Source: Pyrocephalus nanus (Eukaryota; Chordata; Aves; Passeriformes; Tyrannidae). From it: DNA of 64,000 nucleotides. How positions within the stretch are numbered: position 1 is the stretch's first letter; each line of letters opens with the position of its first letter. Positions 36,913 through 48,500 of the stretch are shown in pieces. The notes under the pieces are model-generated. The model was not told the origin of the DNA and made no database searches. It was given only the letters and a program-made list of their open reading frames with translations. The stretch covers positions 73,528,200-73,592,199 of the forward strand of contig CM076259.1 in NCBI GenBank assembly GCA_038380795.1, written 5' to 3'. The translations under genes and the position numbers were made by a program.

Positions 36913-37724
36913 ATATCAAGCTTATATGCAGATAATTTTGAGTGAAATAACATATATGTGTGAACTACTCTTTGAAGCAACAGACAATTGTCGTAGAAAT
37001 CTCTTAGTTATTTGTCTTGCCTATCAATCCCATTCAGATATCTTGTACACCCTTGGATAATTACACAGGTATTAGATGCCACCATCAGGCAACTAAATCA
37101 AGCATCTTCATTATAGACACCAACTATCAGTGACTAAATCTAATCCAGACTCCCACTCAAGGTGGTTTTTATTTCTTAAATTGAAATTAAAATTGCTTCT
37201 GGCAAATTACTTAAAAAAAAAAAAAAAAAAAAAAAAAGCTTTGGGTGATGATTGCAAATGCTTTATTTTAGATTTAATTATTATTTCAGGTGCTTTTTTC
37301 CCTGGTTTTATTTTGATTAGGAAGCTAAAGCAGTCACTGTTAATTTGATCCAAAATACACTTCCCTCATGCATTTTAACTAAGCTAGCCAGTAAAACAAA
37401 GTACAATTAGTCTTAAATATGTCTTTCTCAAAATGTATGTTATAAAGCGGTGAAAAAGCAGTGAAGTGCAAAATGAATGGATATTCTTAGATTTGCTGAC
37501 CGTTGCACTTAAAACTGCTTCATAACTTTCTCCTGGCTCAGACATCTTCATTTATGGGCACCAGCACCTGATGTTGAAATGCCTATTTGGCTTGAAAGTT
37601 AGGCTGATTCAGAGAATAAATTCACAGGCCAAGCTGCCTCTAGACCAAAATGGTGATGTTGCTTCATTGCTATGGATTACAGCCTAGTAGTTACAATGAA
37701 ACTTGTGTGAAACTTCTTTGTACT
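36913..37724. other. AT-rich DNA with a 25-base A run
   Basis: Interval between the CR1 and the solo LTR. A perfect A run lies at 37213-37237. No preceding transcript-like sequence or duplication that would mark it as a retrocopy tail was recognised. Confidence 0.55.
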
Positions 37725-38302
37725 TGTTTTGGCTGAGACAGAGTTAATTTTTTTAATGGTTGCCTGCATGATGCTGTGCTTTGAATTTGTGATTGATAAC
37801 ACACTTATGTTTTACTAGTTGATGAGCAGGGCTTACACATCATCAAGGCCTTTTCTGCTTCTCATCCCACTCCACCAGTGAGCAGTCTGGAGGTGCACGA
37901 GATGTTGGGTGGGGACACAGTGAGGAGCAGCTGATCACAACTAACCAAAGGGATATTCCATACCGACTGGAATCATGGTCAATAATAAAAGCTGGGAGAG
38001 GGAAGAAGGAGGAAGGGGAGTTGTTCAGAGTGATGGCATTTGTTTTGCCAAGTAGTTACTCATGATGGAGCCCTGCATTCCTGGAGGTGGCTGAACACCT
38101 GCCTGCTGATGGGAAGCAGCGAATGAATTTCTTGTCTTGCTTCGCTTGGTCATGCAGCTTTTGCTTTGATTGTTAAACCAGTTTTATCTCAACCCACAAG
38201 TGTTCTCACTTCTACCCTCTCTGTTTTCTCCTCCATCCCACTGTGTGGAACTGATGAGAAGCTGTGTGGTGCTTGGCTACTTACCATGATCAAACCACAA
38301 CA
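37725..38302 (+). mobile_element. Solo LTR, bird ERVL-like
   Basis: The 578-bp segment starts TGTTTTGGCTGAGACAGAGTT and ends ATCAAACCACAACA, giving TG...CA ends. The internal order fits a bird class III LTR as remembered: GAGCAGGGCTTACACA.., CTTTTCTGCTTCTCA.CCCACTCCACCAG, a GGGGACACAG block, CCAAAGGGATATTCCATAC, a TATA-like AATAATAAAAGCTGGG near 37982, GTGATGGCATTTGT, TGATGGAGCCCTGC.TTCCTGGAG, GCTGAACACCTGCCTGC, and the end region TTTATCTCAACCCAC. No internal retroviral genes flank it, so it is a solo LTR left by recombination. No clean target-site duplication is visible. Confidence 0.88.
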
Positions 38303-41011
38303 TATTCAGATGTAGAAAACCTTTTGTTCTGGATTTCTATTCTGATGCTGACACTGCTGAATTTTATATTGGGAGAATAGGACTGTTTGAAAGTGTTAAG
38401 ATTTTTTTTTTTTTATCACTAATATCCATAAACTCTTCAAAAATTTGGGGCCAAACCAAAAGCTGACTCTATTCCTATCTTTTTCAAGATCTTATTTACC
38501 ATGTTGCCATATGAATTTTTATCTTGCACTAATTTGCAGAATACATATTTACCCACTGGGAATATTTAATTTCGGCAGAAGTTGATGAAGGAAAGATTAG
38601 AAATATCCAATCACCTTCTACTGCTTTTATTTCAGTATTATGATGCCAGTGCTAGACTATCTTACTAAAAGGCCTGTTGTATAGAGGTGGTCTTTAAGCT
38701 TTTAAGAGCTAAGAAGAGCTGGTCTTTAAGCTTCTTTTGAGATCAGTGGAGGGAAAAAAATTATGTTAGGAGTAATTCATTTCCTTCTGAAATGGGATTC
38801 TAAGAAACTCACATGAACTGTATTTGGGGCCTTGACAAAAAAAGGAGCCTAAGGTCAATGCTTCTTATAGATCTACTCAGTTACCTAGATTTTTGTGTTT
38901 CATGGCATTTGAAGTGCCCTAGAAGACACTGCTTATACTCTCCAGCTGCCTTTCCAAATAAAGGCATTAATATATTCTTTGTGGACCACTTGTATTTTTA
39001 AGATCCCCAGGGAATCTCAAATTGTCCAAGATAATTAAGTGTAGGCAACTGAAACCACCCAGTTACATACAAGACATACAGATACAAATTTTGTTAGCAG
39101 AAATGTTAAGAATTTCATCTTGTTTATGTTATTTGATTATCAGTGCAGAAAAATTGCCATTTCCAAAAAATATTGGTTTTGTGAAATATCCTAATTTTCC
39201 TGACTCATACTGGAGGAGGATTGCCATTAAGAAGAGAGAAACATTAAGAATTGTATAAACATGCAATTGTTTTTTCCATTAATCATGGGTAAGGTAGGAT
39301 CTTACCCTCAAGGAAGGGTAAGATTCCTTCAATGTACTTTTGCTCTCCTTGTTGTTTGGACAAGTCATATGGGCAGGTTTGGCACTGCTTAATTAAGAGG
39401 ATTTCTCATTCTGAAGCAAATTTGTACTAAGTAGTTTACTTCTGTCCTGATTTGTTTGGAGGAAACTAATTAAAGAAATCAAAAACAGAGACAGAGAGTG
39501 AGTTACCTCTTCAGTAGTATGGATGATAAGGGTCCAGTATTGAAGATAATTATCTAAGCTATATATGCCCTTAAAACCTATATAGCAAATTCAGTTTTCT
39601 TTAATATTCAATATTAGGAAAAGGTACTTTCAAAAAGTTTCTTTTCCCCCTCCTCTCTCTTCTCTTTTCTCTTCTCTGTGGCTGTAGTAACATAAATTGC
39701 AAATTTGATTTTCTACTTATTTGATTTCATGAAATTAGAGTTTTTGCTAAAAAAAAATATAGCCAAAAAGTCAATACATGACATTATGGCTTGTGATCAA
39801 GATGTATGGATTAAAAAATAATGGGACTTTGACAAAAAATGGAGGAACATTTTGGTTTGCATTTTAATCCAGAAGGGTTGCGATTAAAATGAGATAAGAT
39901 AGACGAAAAGATTATCCTTGGTAGATATTATTATAGATTAATACAGTGTCTTTCTTTGATGGACCTATATCTATCTGCTCAAAACAAGGACTATGATATA
40001 ATTTGTCTATTTCTTCTTCAGGATTTACTATGGTAATATACAGTAATAAAATAACTAAAGAGACTAGCATGTGGTTGAAGACAAGAGATTGTGGTTACCC
40101 TGGGGTAAGCCTGAGGTAGAAGTTTAAAAGAGAGTAAAAGGGAAGTAATGACAAATTACGTACTCTTATGTAATAAGCTTTTTTAATTTTTTTTTTTTTT
40201 TTTTGGTGCCAAGATCATTGCTAATAAAATTTGATAATGGCAAAACTTGTGAAATACTGTTACTGCATAGACAGACTTTCCTCTTCCTCTCCCCCTCTGA
40301 AAATTAATTGGATGACCTCGAGATGCAGAATAATAATGAGAAGATTAAATTCAATAGTACAGAATGCAAACCTATGTGCTTAGTTTGAATTTTATTTTCC
40401 CTGCTTTTGCAGGGAAAAACTACTCACCTTTTGTCATTTGTATCAAATCAGGATCATGGTGGTTTATTGATTAGTGACATAATTAACAGCTATCTGTGAA
40501 CTACACATTCAGGATCAATATAACCAATAAAATAGCTAAATCATGTTACTAGACACTTATCAAATATTAGTAACTATCTACAAATTCCACCTACCTGTCA
40601 GAGAGCAGCAAAAATGTTAGGGAAGCCAAGTAAGACTTCCCAGGTGGGACATCAGGACTTCTCCCAGCATCCACCTTGAAAAGAAGGGCCACCAGTCACA
40701 GGGCAAAGGCAGAGTTTAGGAGATCTTAGAGAAGGCTGGGAAAGGTGAATAAGGCCAGTTAGTCACTCTCACAGTCCTGTAATCTCCAAAAGTTCTAATG
40801 ACCTTCCATACATGCACACACTCACAGCTACACAAGCTCACCCTCCACCACAGCCTTGAGGTCTCCCCTAGGTGTACACCCCTCCTGCAGGAGACAAGCT
40901 ACCCAGGTTTTGTGTGTCCCCCTGCTGCTCCTCACATGGTGCTGATGCAGCCACCAGTGAGAAAGTACCTCAGGAGATGTGCCTTGTTAAGATTCAATTA
41001 TTATGAGATAG
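38303..41011. other. AT-rich DNA, GC-richer at its end
   Basis: Mostly AT-rich, with T-runs (38401-38414, about 40186-40204) and a short 32-bp-period duplication around GGTCTTTAAGCTT (38689 and 38721). From about 40630 to 41011 the DNA is GC-richer and could be an unrecognised repeat. It resumes in character after the CR1 at 41609. Confidence 0.45.
39287..39324. repeat. Overlapping inverted repeats
   Basis: ATCTTACCCT (39299-39308) pairs perfectly with AGGGTAAGAT (39315-39324) across the 6-base loop CAAGGA. A third arm, GGGTAAG at 39287-39293, can pair alternatively with CTTACCC at 39301-39307. Mutually exclusive folds are possible if transcribed, but there is no evidence of a transcript. 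Confidence 0.88.
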
Positions 41012-41608
41012 AGGGAAGGTAGGAGGGCTCTGCAGAGAGACCTGGATAGGCTGGATAGATGGGCTGAATCCAATGGGATGAGGTTCAACAAGGCCAAGTG
41101 CCAGGTCTCGCACTTTGGCCACAACAACCCCATGAAGCACTACAGGGTGGGGACAGAGTGGCTCGAGAATGGCCAGGAAGAAAGGGAACTGAGGGTGCTG
41201 ATTGACAACAGGCTGAACATGAGCCAGCAGTGTGCCCAGGTGGCCAAGAAGGCCAATGCCATCCTGGCCTGGATCAGGACTACTGTGGCCAGCAGGACTG
41301 GGGAAGTGATTCTTCCCATGTACTCGGCACTGGTGAGGCTGAGTATTGATTATTGTGTCCAGTTCTGGACCCCTCAAATTAGGAAGGATATTGAGGTGCT
41401 GCAACAAGTCCAGAGAAGGGTAATGAGGCTGATGGAGGGACTGGAGCACAAGTCCTGTGAGGAGAGGCTGAGGGAGCTAGGGTTGTTTAGCCTGGAAAAG
41501 AGGAGGCTCAGGAGAGACCTTATTACTCTCTACAACTCCCTGAAAGGAGGCTGTAGCCAGGTGGGGATTGGTCTCTTCTCCCAGGCAACCAGCAGTAGGA
41601 CAACAGGC
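41012..41608 (+). mobile_element. CR1 LINE fragment lacking its 3' end
   Basis: About 600 bp of the CR1 subfamily seen at 7.6 and 33 kb. It starts just after the RT catalytic box and stops at about 41608, within the segment CAGTAGGACAACAGG. The whole 3' UTR and octamers that follow in other copies are absent. Unrelated GC-rich DNA flanks both sides. CR1 insertion needs the 3' end, so the loss is secondary or the fragment was carried here inside another event. Confidence 0.93.
41078..41608 (+). pseudogene. CR1 ORF2 fragment, end of reverse transcriptase
   Basis: An open frame of 177 codons covers the RT thumb and C-terminus: [86 protein letters not shown] and the [20 protein letters not shown] tail. 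The frame is unbroken over its length and about as well preserved as the 2.3-kb copy. The catalytic domain is absent. Confidence 0.9.
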
Positions 41609-42378
41609 TAATTCCTCCCTTCTGTGCTTATCTCAAGTTGCTGCTGTGGTGGCTTTTCTTATGGCTAGTTCCTCCTGTGACCCTGACAGTGTTTAAGGCA
41701 ATTGTGATCTTTACATGTTTACATGCCTGCACCCCAAAGCGGGGGCCCTGCAGACTATCTTTACACTGTCAGCCTGCTGCTGGATAGCAACTGTGCTCAA
41801 CAACCTGGGCAAGGGTCAGGGTGCTCCAGGGGCACTGCTGGTGGGGACAGAACCTCTCAGATAGCTGCAGCTGATCAGTCTAAAAATCTTCGGAGTATGA
41901 TGACATCCTCGCTTAAAAAATTTCCAGGCAATCCCCTCATTGCTGTTTAATTCTGCTGATGGCTGTTTTAAAGTCATACTGTCTTCTTCATAATATTACT
42001 AGTTTTTGTTGAACAAGCCTTCCAGAATAGGCAGTTTGGGGTGTTCCATTCACACACACTATCTGTATTGTTTTTCTATCATATCATTTGTTTTTACTCA
42101 AGCCACATTAGTAAAGGTAGGTACTGCAGACTTCCCCCACAGTTTATACATAGATGTCTAAAGCTATTGAAAGTTGTATAAATAAGTTGTTTGGGTTTCC
42201 TATATATTCATTGTAGGGACAAGTTTATCACACCTACTGAACATTTATTTTTTAGTTAGTTTTATTGCACTTCCTTTATTGACCAGAGAAGGAAGAAAGA
42301 CAAATACACAATGTAACGTTTAGATAGTTAGAGTGAGAGAAAATGTAGACTGCACCAAGTATGATCAAACTTTTTTAA
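41609..42378. other. GC-rich then AT-rich DNA, unassigned
   Basis: 41609-41950 is GC-rich like 40630-41011 and could belong to the same unknown repeat interrupted by the CR1. From 41950 the DNA is AT-rich. The small frame at 41723-41950 is not supported. Confidence 0.4.
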
Positions 42379-43059
42379 TCTCTCAGTGTTCACCATGAGG
42401 AAATAAAAGACCTGATTGTACCATGTGATGAGGAGGAACTGAATTCTGGCTTACAATCTTTTTATTTTTTCTTTCACTTAGACCTAAGAAAGGTGCCTGC
42501 ATCCATCTCAGACATGCCACTGATCCCCCTGAATGGAGCCCACAATAAACATGAGTCCCACTGTAGTAAGTCAGTGACTCAGACAAACGTTATTAATATC
42601 AATCAGATTCAAGGTTCTGTGATAGGAACTGGAAAGTATCATTATGACTGTACAAAGCATTGGAGAGAACAAGTTTTCCATTACCTGTGCTCAAAACAGC
42701 TCATTCAAACAGCAGTGAGTAAATAAGTATGTTATTGGAACAGTCACAAGGATGAGTATTCTGATTTTCTGGAAGACATGAAGAGATTAGTAAAGTTTAA
42801 AGTGGGGATGATAACAGACACACCTGAACATATTTGTGCTGAAAGTCAGATATGTAGTAATCTTCTGAACAAGAAGGATAGGATAAAAAATGTAATTACT
42901 TTAAAAGTAGAACTTTGTGAGCTTGTAAACAGAATCATACAAAATAAAGCCGCAACTGATAATGAAAATTCACCCAGACCATGCCCAGGCACCATGGTAA
43001 GAAAAGCACCATTCACGACAGATTTTAACCTATTAAAAAAAAACCAACCAAACAACTAA
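42379..43059 (+). pseudogene. Unrecognised 227-codon frame with one stop
   Basis: One reading frame stays open from 42379 to 43059 except for a single TAA at 42724-42726. The two halves are in the same phase. In DNA this AT-rich about 14 stops would be expected. Its composition is protein-like rather than low-complexity: charged and aromatic stretches such as HYDCTKHWREQVFHYLC (before the stop) and DEYSDFLEDMKRL, KKDRIKNVITLKVELCELVN (after it). A good splice-acceptor-like TTTTTTAATCTCTCAG ends at 42386, and donor-like sites GTGAGTAAA (42715) and GTAAGAAA (42997) are present. I do not recognise the family. It may be a decayed exon or an old retrocopy; chance remains possible. Confidence 0.4.
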
Positions 43060-43541
43060 AATTATTAAAACTTAACCAGTTTCCCATTGAAGATCATTTG
43101 CCCTCATATTTATCTCCTGGGCATCATAATAAAAATTACAAATCCATATTACTTGATCTCATAATCAGGATTTTTCTCTCAGATGTCTTAATCAGTGAAG
43201 ATCACAAACACTGGTAACAACATATTTTGTTTTACCACAAAAGTAAGTATCATCTTTAGTCTTAGATTCTAATTTCCTCAAAAGCCTGTGGGGAAAAAAA
43301 AGGGTTATTATATGATTTTCTAAGGGTCACTCTCTAAAGATGTTTCAGATTATAGAAATTCCACATTTGAGAATTAACTGTAGAATTTCTTTAACACTAC
43401 TCTGTCCTTTTAAATTGAGGAAGATGTAGCTCTAATTCTCAACAAAAGCCATATTCCCAGTGAAGATATTATCAAGCTTTTAAGTCTACTAGTCAAAAGC
43501 TACATCACCACAATGATAATTAAGGACAGAGGTTTTCATTT
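43060..43541. other. AT-rich DNA without recognised features
   Basis: No repeat or exon recognised between the open frame and the next GC-enriched block. Confidence 0.5.
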
Positions 43542-43546
43542 TGTTG

Positions 43547-43895
43547 CCTAAAATGCTGCGGAGAAAAAATCTCCAGGCCAAGTTAGATAAGAGGTAAGAT
43601 AAGGACACAAGAAGGCTTTAAGGAGCCCCCAGGATTCCAGGAATACCACCACCCTGTGCTCCTGAACACAGGTGTTTACAATTTTTATAATGATTTCCAC
43701 CCAATCCCCGTCCGGCCACTGCCTGGTTTTGCCCCCTGACATGCCTTTTGGGAATTTAGTCTGGGGGAGTTTTGGGATCCTCTTTTCCTCATCTTCCTCT
43801 TCCTTGGAGCACGTGTTGTTTTTGGAGACTTTCCAAAGCTCTGGGCCTGAAGGTCACTGTGTCGCTGTCTATATCTTCTTGCGAAGATTTTAGGA
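43547..43895. mobile_element. Candidate short mobile element or LTR
   Basis: A GC-enriched block of 349 bp stands out from AT-rich flanks. It begins CCTAAAATGCTGCGG and ends with ATTTTAGGA, so CCTAAAAT forms an 8-bp terminal inverted repeat with weaker pairing beyond it. TGTTG lies directly outside both ends (43542-43546 and 43896-43900), like a 5-bp target duplication. Extending to 43542-43906 gives TG...CA ends instead, which would suit a small LTR on the reverse strand with a TATA-like CATTATAAAAATTG. The reverse-strand frame 43548-43742 has no known domain. I cannot decide between the two readings. Confidence 0.35.
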
Positions 43896-43906
43896 TGTTG
43901 TCTACA

Positions 43907-45226
43907 ATTCTACCTTGAAAATGAGACTAAACAGTCTAATGGAATTTAGGTGAATTGATATGGGAATGAGTAACAGGGTTTGCTATGTGTAATTGCTGTT
44001 AAAAAGTAAGGGATAATATGCTGCTACTTTAAAATCTACATTCACTATATAACTACTTTTAAAATCTGCAAAATTAAAAAAAAATCAATACTCTAAGGCT
44101 TCTTCAGATTTTATGCTTTAATGTTTTTACACCATTTTTCTTAGAGCTATAAAAAGACTAAAATAAGTTTCCTAGTTTCAAGGACAGAAAACACAATGCA
44201 ATCTTTAATAAAGCAAATGTATTCAAATAATTGCCTAATTATGGGGGAGTTGTTCCATCATATATGTCACCTTACTTGTTTTAAGCAGTCTTTTGCCACA
44301 TTTCAATGAGATTACAAACAAACAACAGAATATGTATGTATTAGAAAAAACAGACGACATATAGATAAACATTGCCCTTTGTTTTTAACTGAAATGTAAC
44401 ACACTTGGTTTCATTTTATTTCCCACTGTCCATATTTTTACTGCTATTTAATACTGGCCTGCATCTTATTCTACTGGTTACTACATGTTCTCCTCGTTAT
44501 TTCACTGGAGTGGCAACTTGTCACAAACTAAAATGATAGGATACACTGGAGGCGCCTTACGGGTCAATATATGCCCATGAGTCTGGGGACTAGAAAGCAG
44601 TGAAGATTTTTGGAGCTTAAAGTTTGCTTTAAAGTCTAAATGAAGAACTAATTATTATTCTTCTGAAGCAAAGGGCAGCAAGAAAAAAACCCTGTGAAAA
44701 TATAAAAATAAAATAATAAAAAAAAAAATCCAACCCAAGGAACCCTCCTCTTGGTCTTCTGAATGACTTGGAATTGTGTGATGTCTTGTAGGGCTGCACT
44801 TTAGACCACTCTCTTCACATGAATTATTCCTGAATGTTAGTCAGAATAAATCTGATCAGATCTAGTTCAAAATTCAATTTTAACAAAGATATTGGGAATG
44901 CATTTTCATAATGTTTATTTTGTGAAAGCAAGAAATACTTGCAAAGTGCATTATTAAACTATTATAGTAAGCTCAAGGAAAGAACAAAAGCAAATAAGCA
45001 AAAAGCTGTGCTAAAGCAAGCTTAAAGATTCCCAAAAGGTTGCTTTTCAGGTTATTATAGGAATAACAACCATCTTTTGAAAGCAAAAGGCATTTCCGAA
45101 AAGATGTCTAAAAACCAGTTGGTGTAGCTATCTTATTTTCTGCTTGTTTATAAGGGCTATTTTTCCCCAAAAGAAAGAATTAAAAAGCACTATATTTGAA
45201 AGAAAGGCAATTAAGATCATATGGTC
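43907..45226. other. AT-rich DNA without recognised features
   Basis: No repeat family or open frame worth reporting. Confidence 0.55.
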
Positions 45227-45520
45227 ACAAGAAAATTCAGGTTGGAAGGTACCTTGAGAGGTCTCCAGTCCAACTTCCCACTCAGAGAACGGTAAGCTGT
45301 GAGATCACAGCAGGATGCCTGGATATTTTTCCGCTTGAATCTCTTAAACCCCAAGGATAAAGCCTACCTCTGTTGGCACCATGACTGCCTTCAAGGGTCT
45401 CCTTTCCAGTGAGGACTTCTGTTTCAGCTTAAATCCCTGTCTCGGCACCAAGGGGGTCTGTTAAGACCTGGCTCCTTCCTCTCAGCAGCCTCCCCTATAG
45501 TCACTGGGACACTATTGTTA
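45227..45520 (-). mobile_element. Old CR1 LINE 3'-region fragment
   Basis: The reverse strand carries a diverged CR1 tail. The part near 45240-45300 matches the end type GTTGGACTGGAGACCTCTCAAGGTACCTTCCAACCTGAA, preceded by a GCTGTGATCTCACAGC stretch. From about 45330 to 45450 the RT-end and 3' UTR blocks (CTCCAAGG-, TCACTGGAAAGGAGACCCTTG-like) are still just visible. No octamer remains. The exact upper limit is uncertain. Confidence 0.7.
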
Positions 45521-48500
45521 GGCTGAATTCAGCCTCTGGGAAAAATTTTGTGTGATTTCCCTTGGGGCACATTTCTGGGTACCTGAAGGATAAGACTTTG
45601 GGACTAGTCCATAGGTAAGCAGTAAATTAGATCTGATTGTCCTCTGTGGTAAAATAACTAGGTCTGTGGAGAAGGGGAGAGCACAGAGTGAAGGTCACTG
45701 ACTTTTGACTATAGCAATTCCTGGATCCTACTTGGTGTTTACAGTGTGGATGGGAGGACAACCAGATGAGTAAAACACAGAATGAATCAGGGTAGTGATG
45801 AAGGAGTTCGACTCTTTTATGAGTATGTTCTTATTTGGAGAGGATGTGTAATACAGTTAAATATATATATTACACAAAAGAAAACACAGAGAATAATGAA
45901 ATGCACTGGGGGCCTGATGCAGCCTCAGCAAGAACAATGCAGGGCATGTCTTGCTCAGGGTCAGGGGTGGCAGTAGCCAGGTGGAGCCAGCTGAAGCTGT
46001 TTAAAGACAGAGATGGCTGGAGCAGATTCCCCCTCTCCTGTTCACCTGTTGCTTCCCAAAGGGAACTGGCTTGGGGAATGCCTCTCATTGGCTGGGGCAG
46101 GGATGGGAGAAGAAAAGCCCTTTGTGCCACAGGGCAGGGACAACCTGCACCTCCTCCACAGGGCCTCCAGATGAGCTGAGAACAGACTGGGGAAGAAGAA
46201 ATGCCACCCCAAATCCTTGAGTGAGGGCCCTGGGATAGCTGGTAGAGGGGGGCATACCCATGATTTCAGTGATGGTCTTCTATTTCACCTTAGATCTGTT
46301 ACATAGTTTTTTGAAGATAGACATTTGAAGGAAAAGCACGATGTCAAAGGAAGAGAATAAATAATTACTCTTGGTTTTTCACTTTCTAAAAAATTTCTTT
46401 CAATTTAATTTGATTTATTTAAAGCCTTTCTAATGAAGCTTCTTTGTACAAATAGGTAAGTTAGCTAATAGATACAAATAATGCATATACATAATTAAAG
46501 TGTTAAAGCATTATTTGGTCTAACAATAATGTTAGCTCCACCTATATAAGATAGTTTCCCTTTTTCCCCTGACAGAGTTTAACAGGAAGATTTGAATTTT
46601 AATTTCCAGATATTTTTTGAAAGATCAGTGACATCTGTATTAGAGCTGTCAGCTGATATTTCTTCAGTTTTAATTTTTCTGCCATGACATCATTCCCTTT
46701 AAAAAGCTATTATAATAAAAGCTTAATGTTAACAAGCTGCACTCCATTCCTAAATTGAAAAATCCTAAATCCCTGGCAGATTAAAAAATTGAGGTTGTGA
46801 AGCCAGAGGAACAGAAGGAACTTCCCAGATAAATGCTCTCTAAAGTAAAACTTCTTTAGCTTTTTCTTGTATTCTTTCATGGACTTATATCTTCTTGAAT
46901 CTACAGTAGATCTGAGACAGCATAGGGAATGGAGAACACAATCACCTGGATCCTCAGGTGGTCTCAATGCCTTGTCTCGTACTTAAGAACTTTCTTCAGC
47001 CATGGGAGGCACAGGTTCAATTCACTTTGGCTAAGAAAGGGCTGGGATTTACATATTCTACTTCTTCTTTTGCTACTCTAATCATCAGATTTTTAGAACA
47101 TGAGGGTACTAAGAATAACCTTTTATTACAGCTTTACACCAAGGATAATTTATCTTTTTTCAAATCAAGAGACTGATATATCAGTTAGTGCAAGAAGTAT
47201 ACTTTCAGATGTTAGGATGGTACTGTGGGCCCAGGAGCATATCTTTTGTGAATTAGACCCTCAATATGGTACTTAAATTAGATGTTCCAAATGACACACA
47301 AATAGTTTCTGGTTTATTTTTATTTTACCTTTTTTTCTCCCATCTTTTCTTTAGCTGACATTTTGAATTATTTTATGGTACTCAATTTTATGAAATCTGT
47401 TTTATATGTAATGTATAAATAACAGTTTATATGTAACTGCTAACAGTCAGCTGGGGACAACTGCTAACATCATATATGTGCCAAAATTATACAGATATAG
47501 AATAGATATAATTCACTGTATTCTTGAGAATTTTGTGTTTCAAATTCAAGATATTTAATGGATATTTTCCTTTATCATCCTTGCATTTAATTAGCATAAC
47601 ATTAGGGGATCTGAACGTCATATGATTTGAACAGCCACTCTGTTTGAAACAAAAATGACAATCATATAAGCAAAGCTCTTACAAAAGCAGAACATAAGGA
47701 AAGATAAAGCTTTTATTGATCAACTTATTTTTATTGAGCAGCATAGTTCTCCTTGTATGACAGGTATCACCTAATATACATTTTAGTATTTCCCAATAAA
47801 CATTATTTTCTCCCTATTGCTAGGGGTAGGAAATTTCTCAAGGAGTGCAAAAAGCCATTATTTTATTCAGTAAAAAAACCTCAAGCAAAACCAACCAAAC
47901 AACCAAAAAACACCCACAACCCCCCTAAACATACAGAAGAAACCCCCCTCAAAAAACTCAACCCCCCAATATTTCTAGTAGATAAATATCACTTAGAATT
48001 AACCTAAGCAAACTAGCTTTTCTATCTGAACTCACCCAAGCCATTATCTTTAGAAGTTAGTCTAAGATCATTAATTAGTCTAGTCCCACTCATTTCACAA
48101 ACTTAGGCCTTTATTTTCTTTATAGGTTTCATACTTTTGATTCACATTAGAGTATTTTGCCATAATTCAAATAACGAGCTGAATTTATAGTGTGGACTTG
48201 TATTTTATGATGCACTTGTAGTAGCCATGGCCATTTTGTTCAGTGTGAACTGTGCAATGATCTCATTCCATTATGGAACAGAGTAGAAGCTTGACCTGCT
48301 ATAAACCCTCAGAGGAAGCATTTTTTAGATACACTATGATTTCATACTGCAGTATTTTTTTTAAACCTAGTTGTTCTAAAAATACCAGATTATTAGACAA
48401 TTCCTTAAAATATTTATTATTAAAACAATAACTAGTAGTGCCCAATGATTATTTATATGGAAAACATGTTATTTCAAAATTATGAGACAAAAGTCCATAC

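Noticed and set aside
37720..38310. 5-bp target-site duplication around the 38-kb LTR
   Set aside because: The flanks GTACT and TATTC do not match, so no duplication can be claimed.
42550..42650. Asn/Ile/Gln-rich stretch (NVININQIQGSVIGTG) considered as a RHIM-like amyloid motif
   Set aside because: The core tetrad of RHIM motifs is not properly spaced or present, so the resemblance is superficial.
42715..42777. Possible intron between the two halves of the 42-kb frame
   Set aside because: 63 bp is below the usual vertebrate minimum, and both halves are in the same phase, so an in-frame stop explains the break better.
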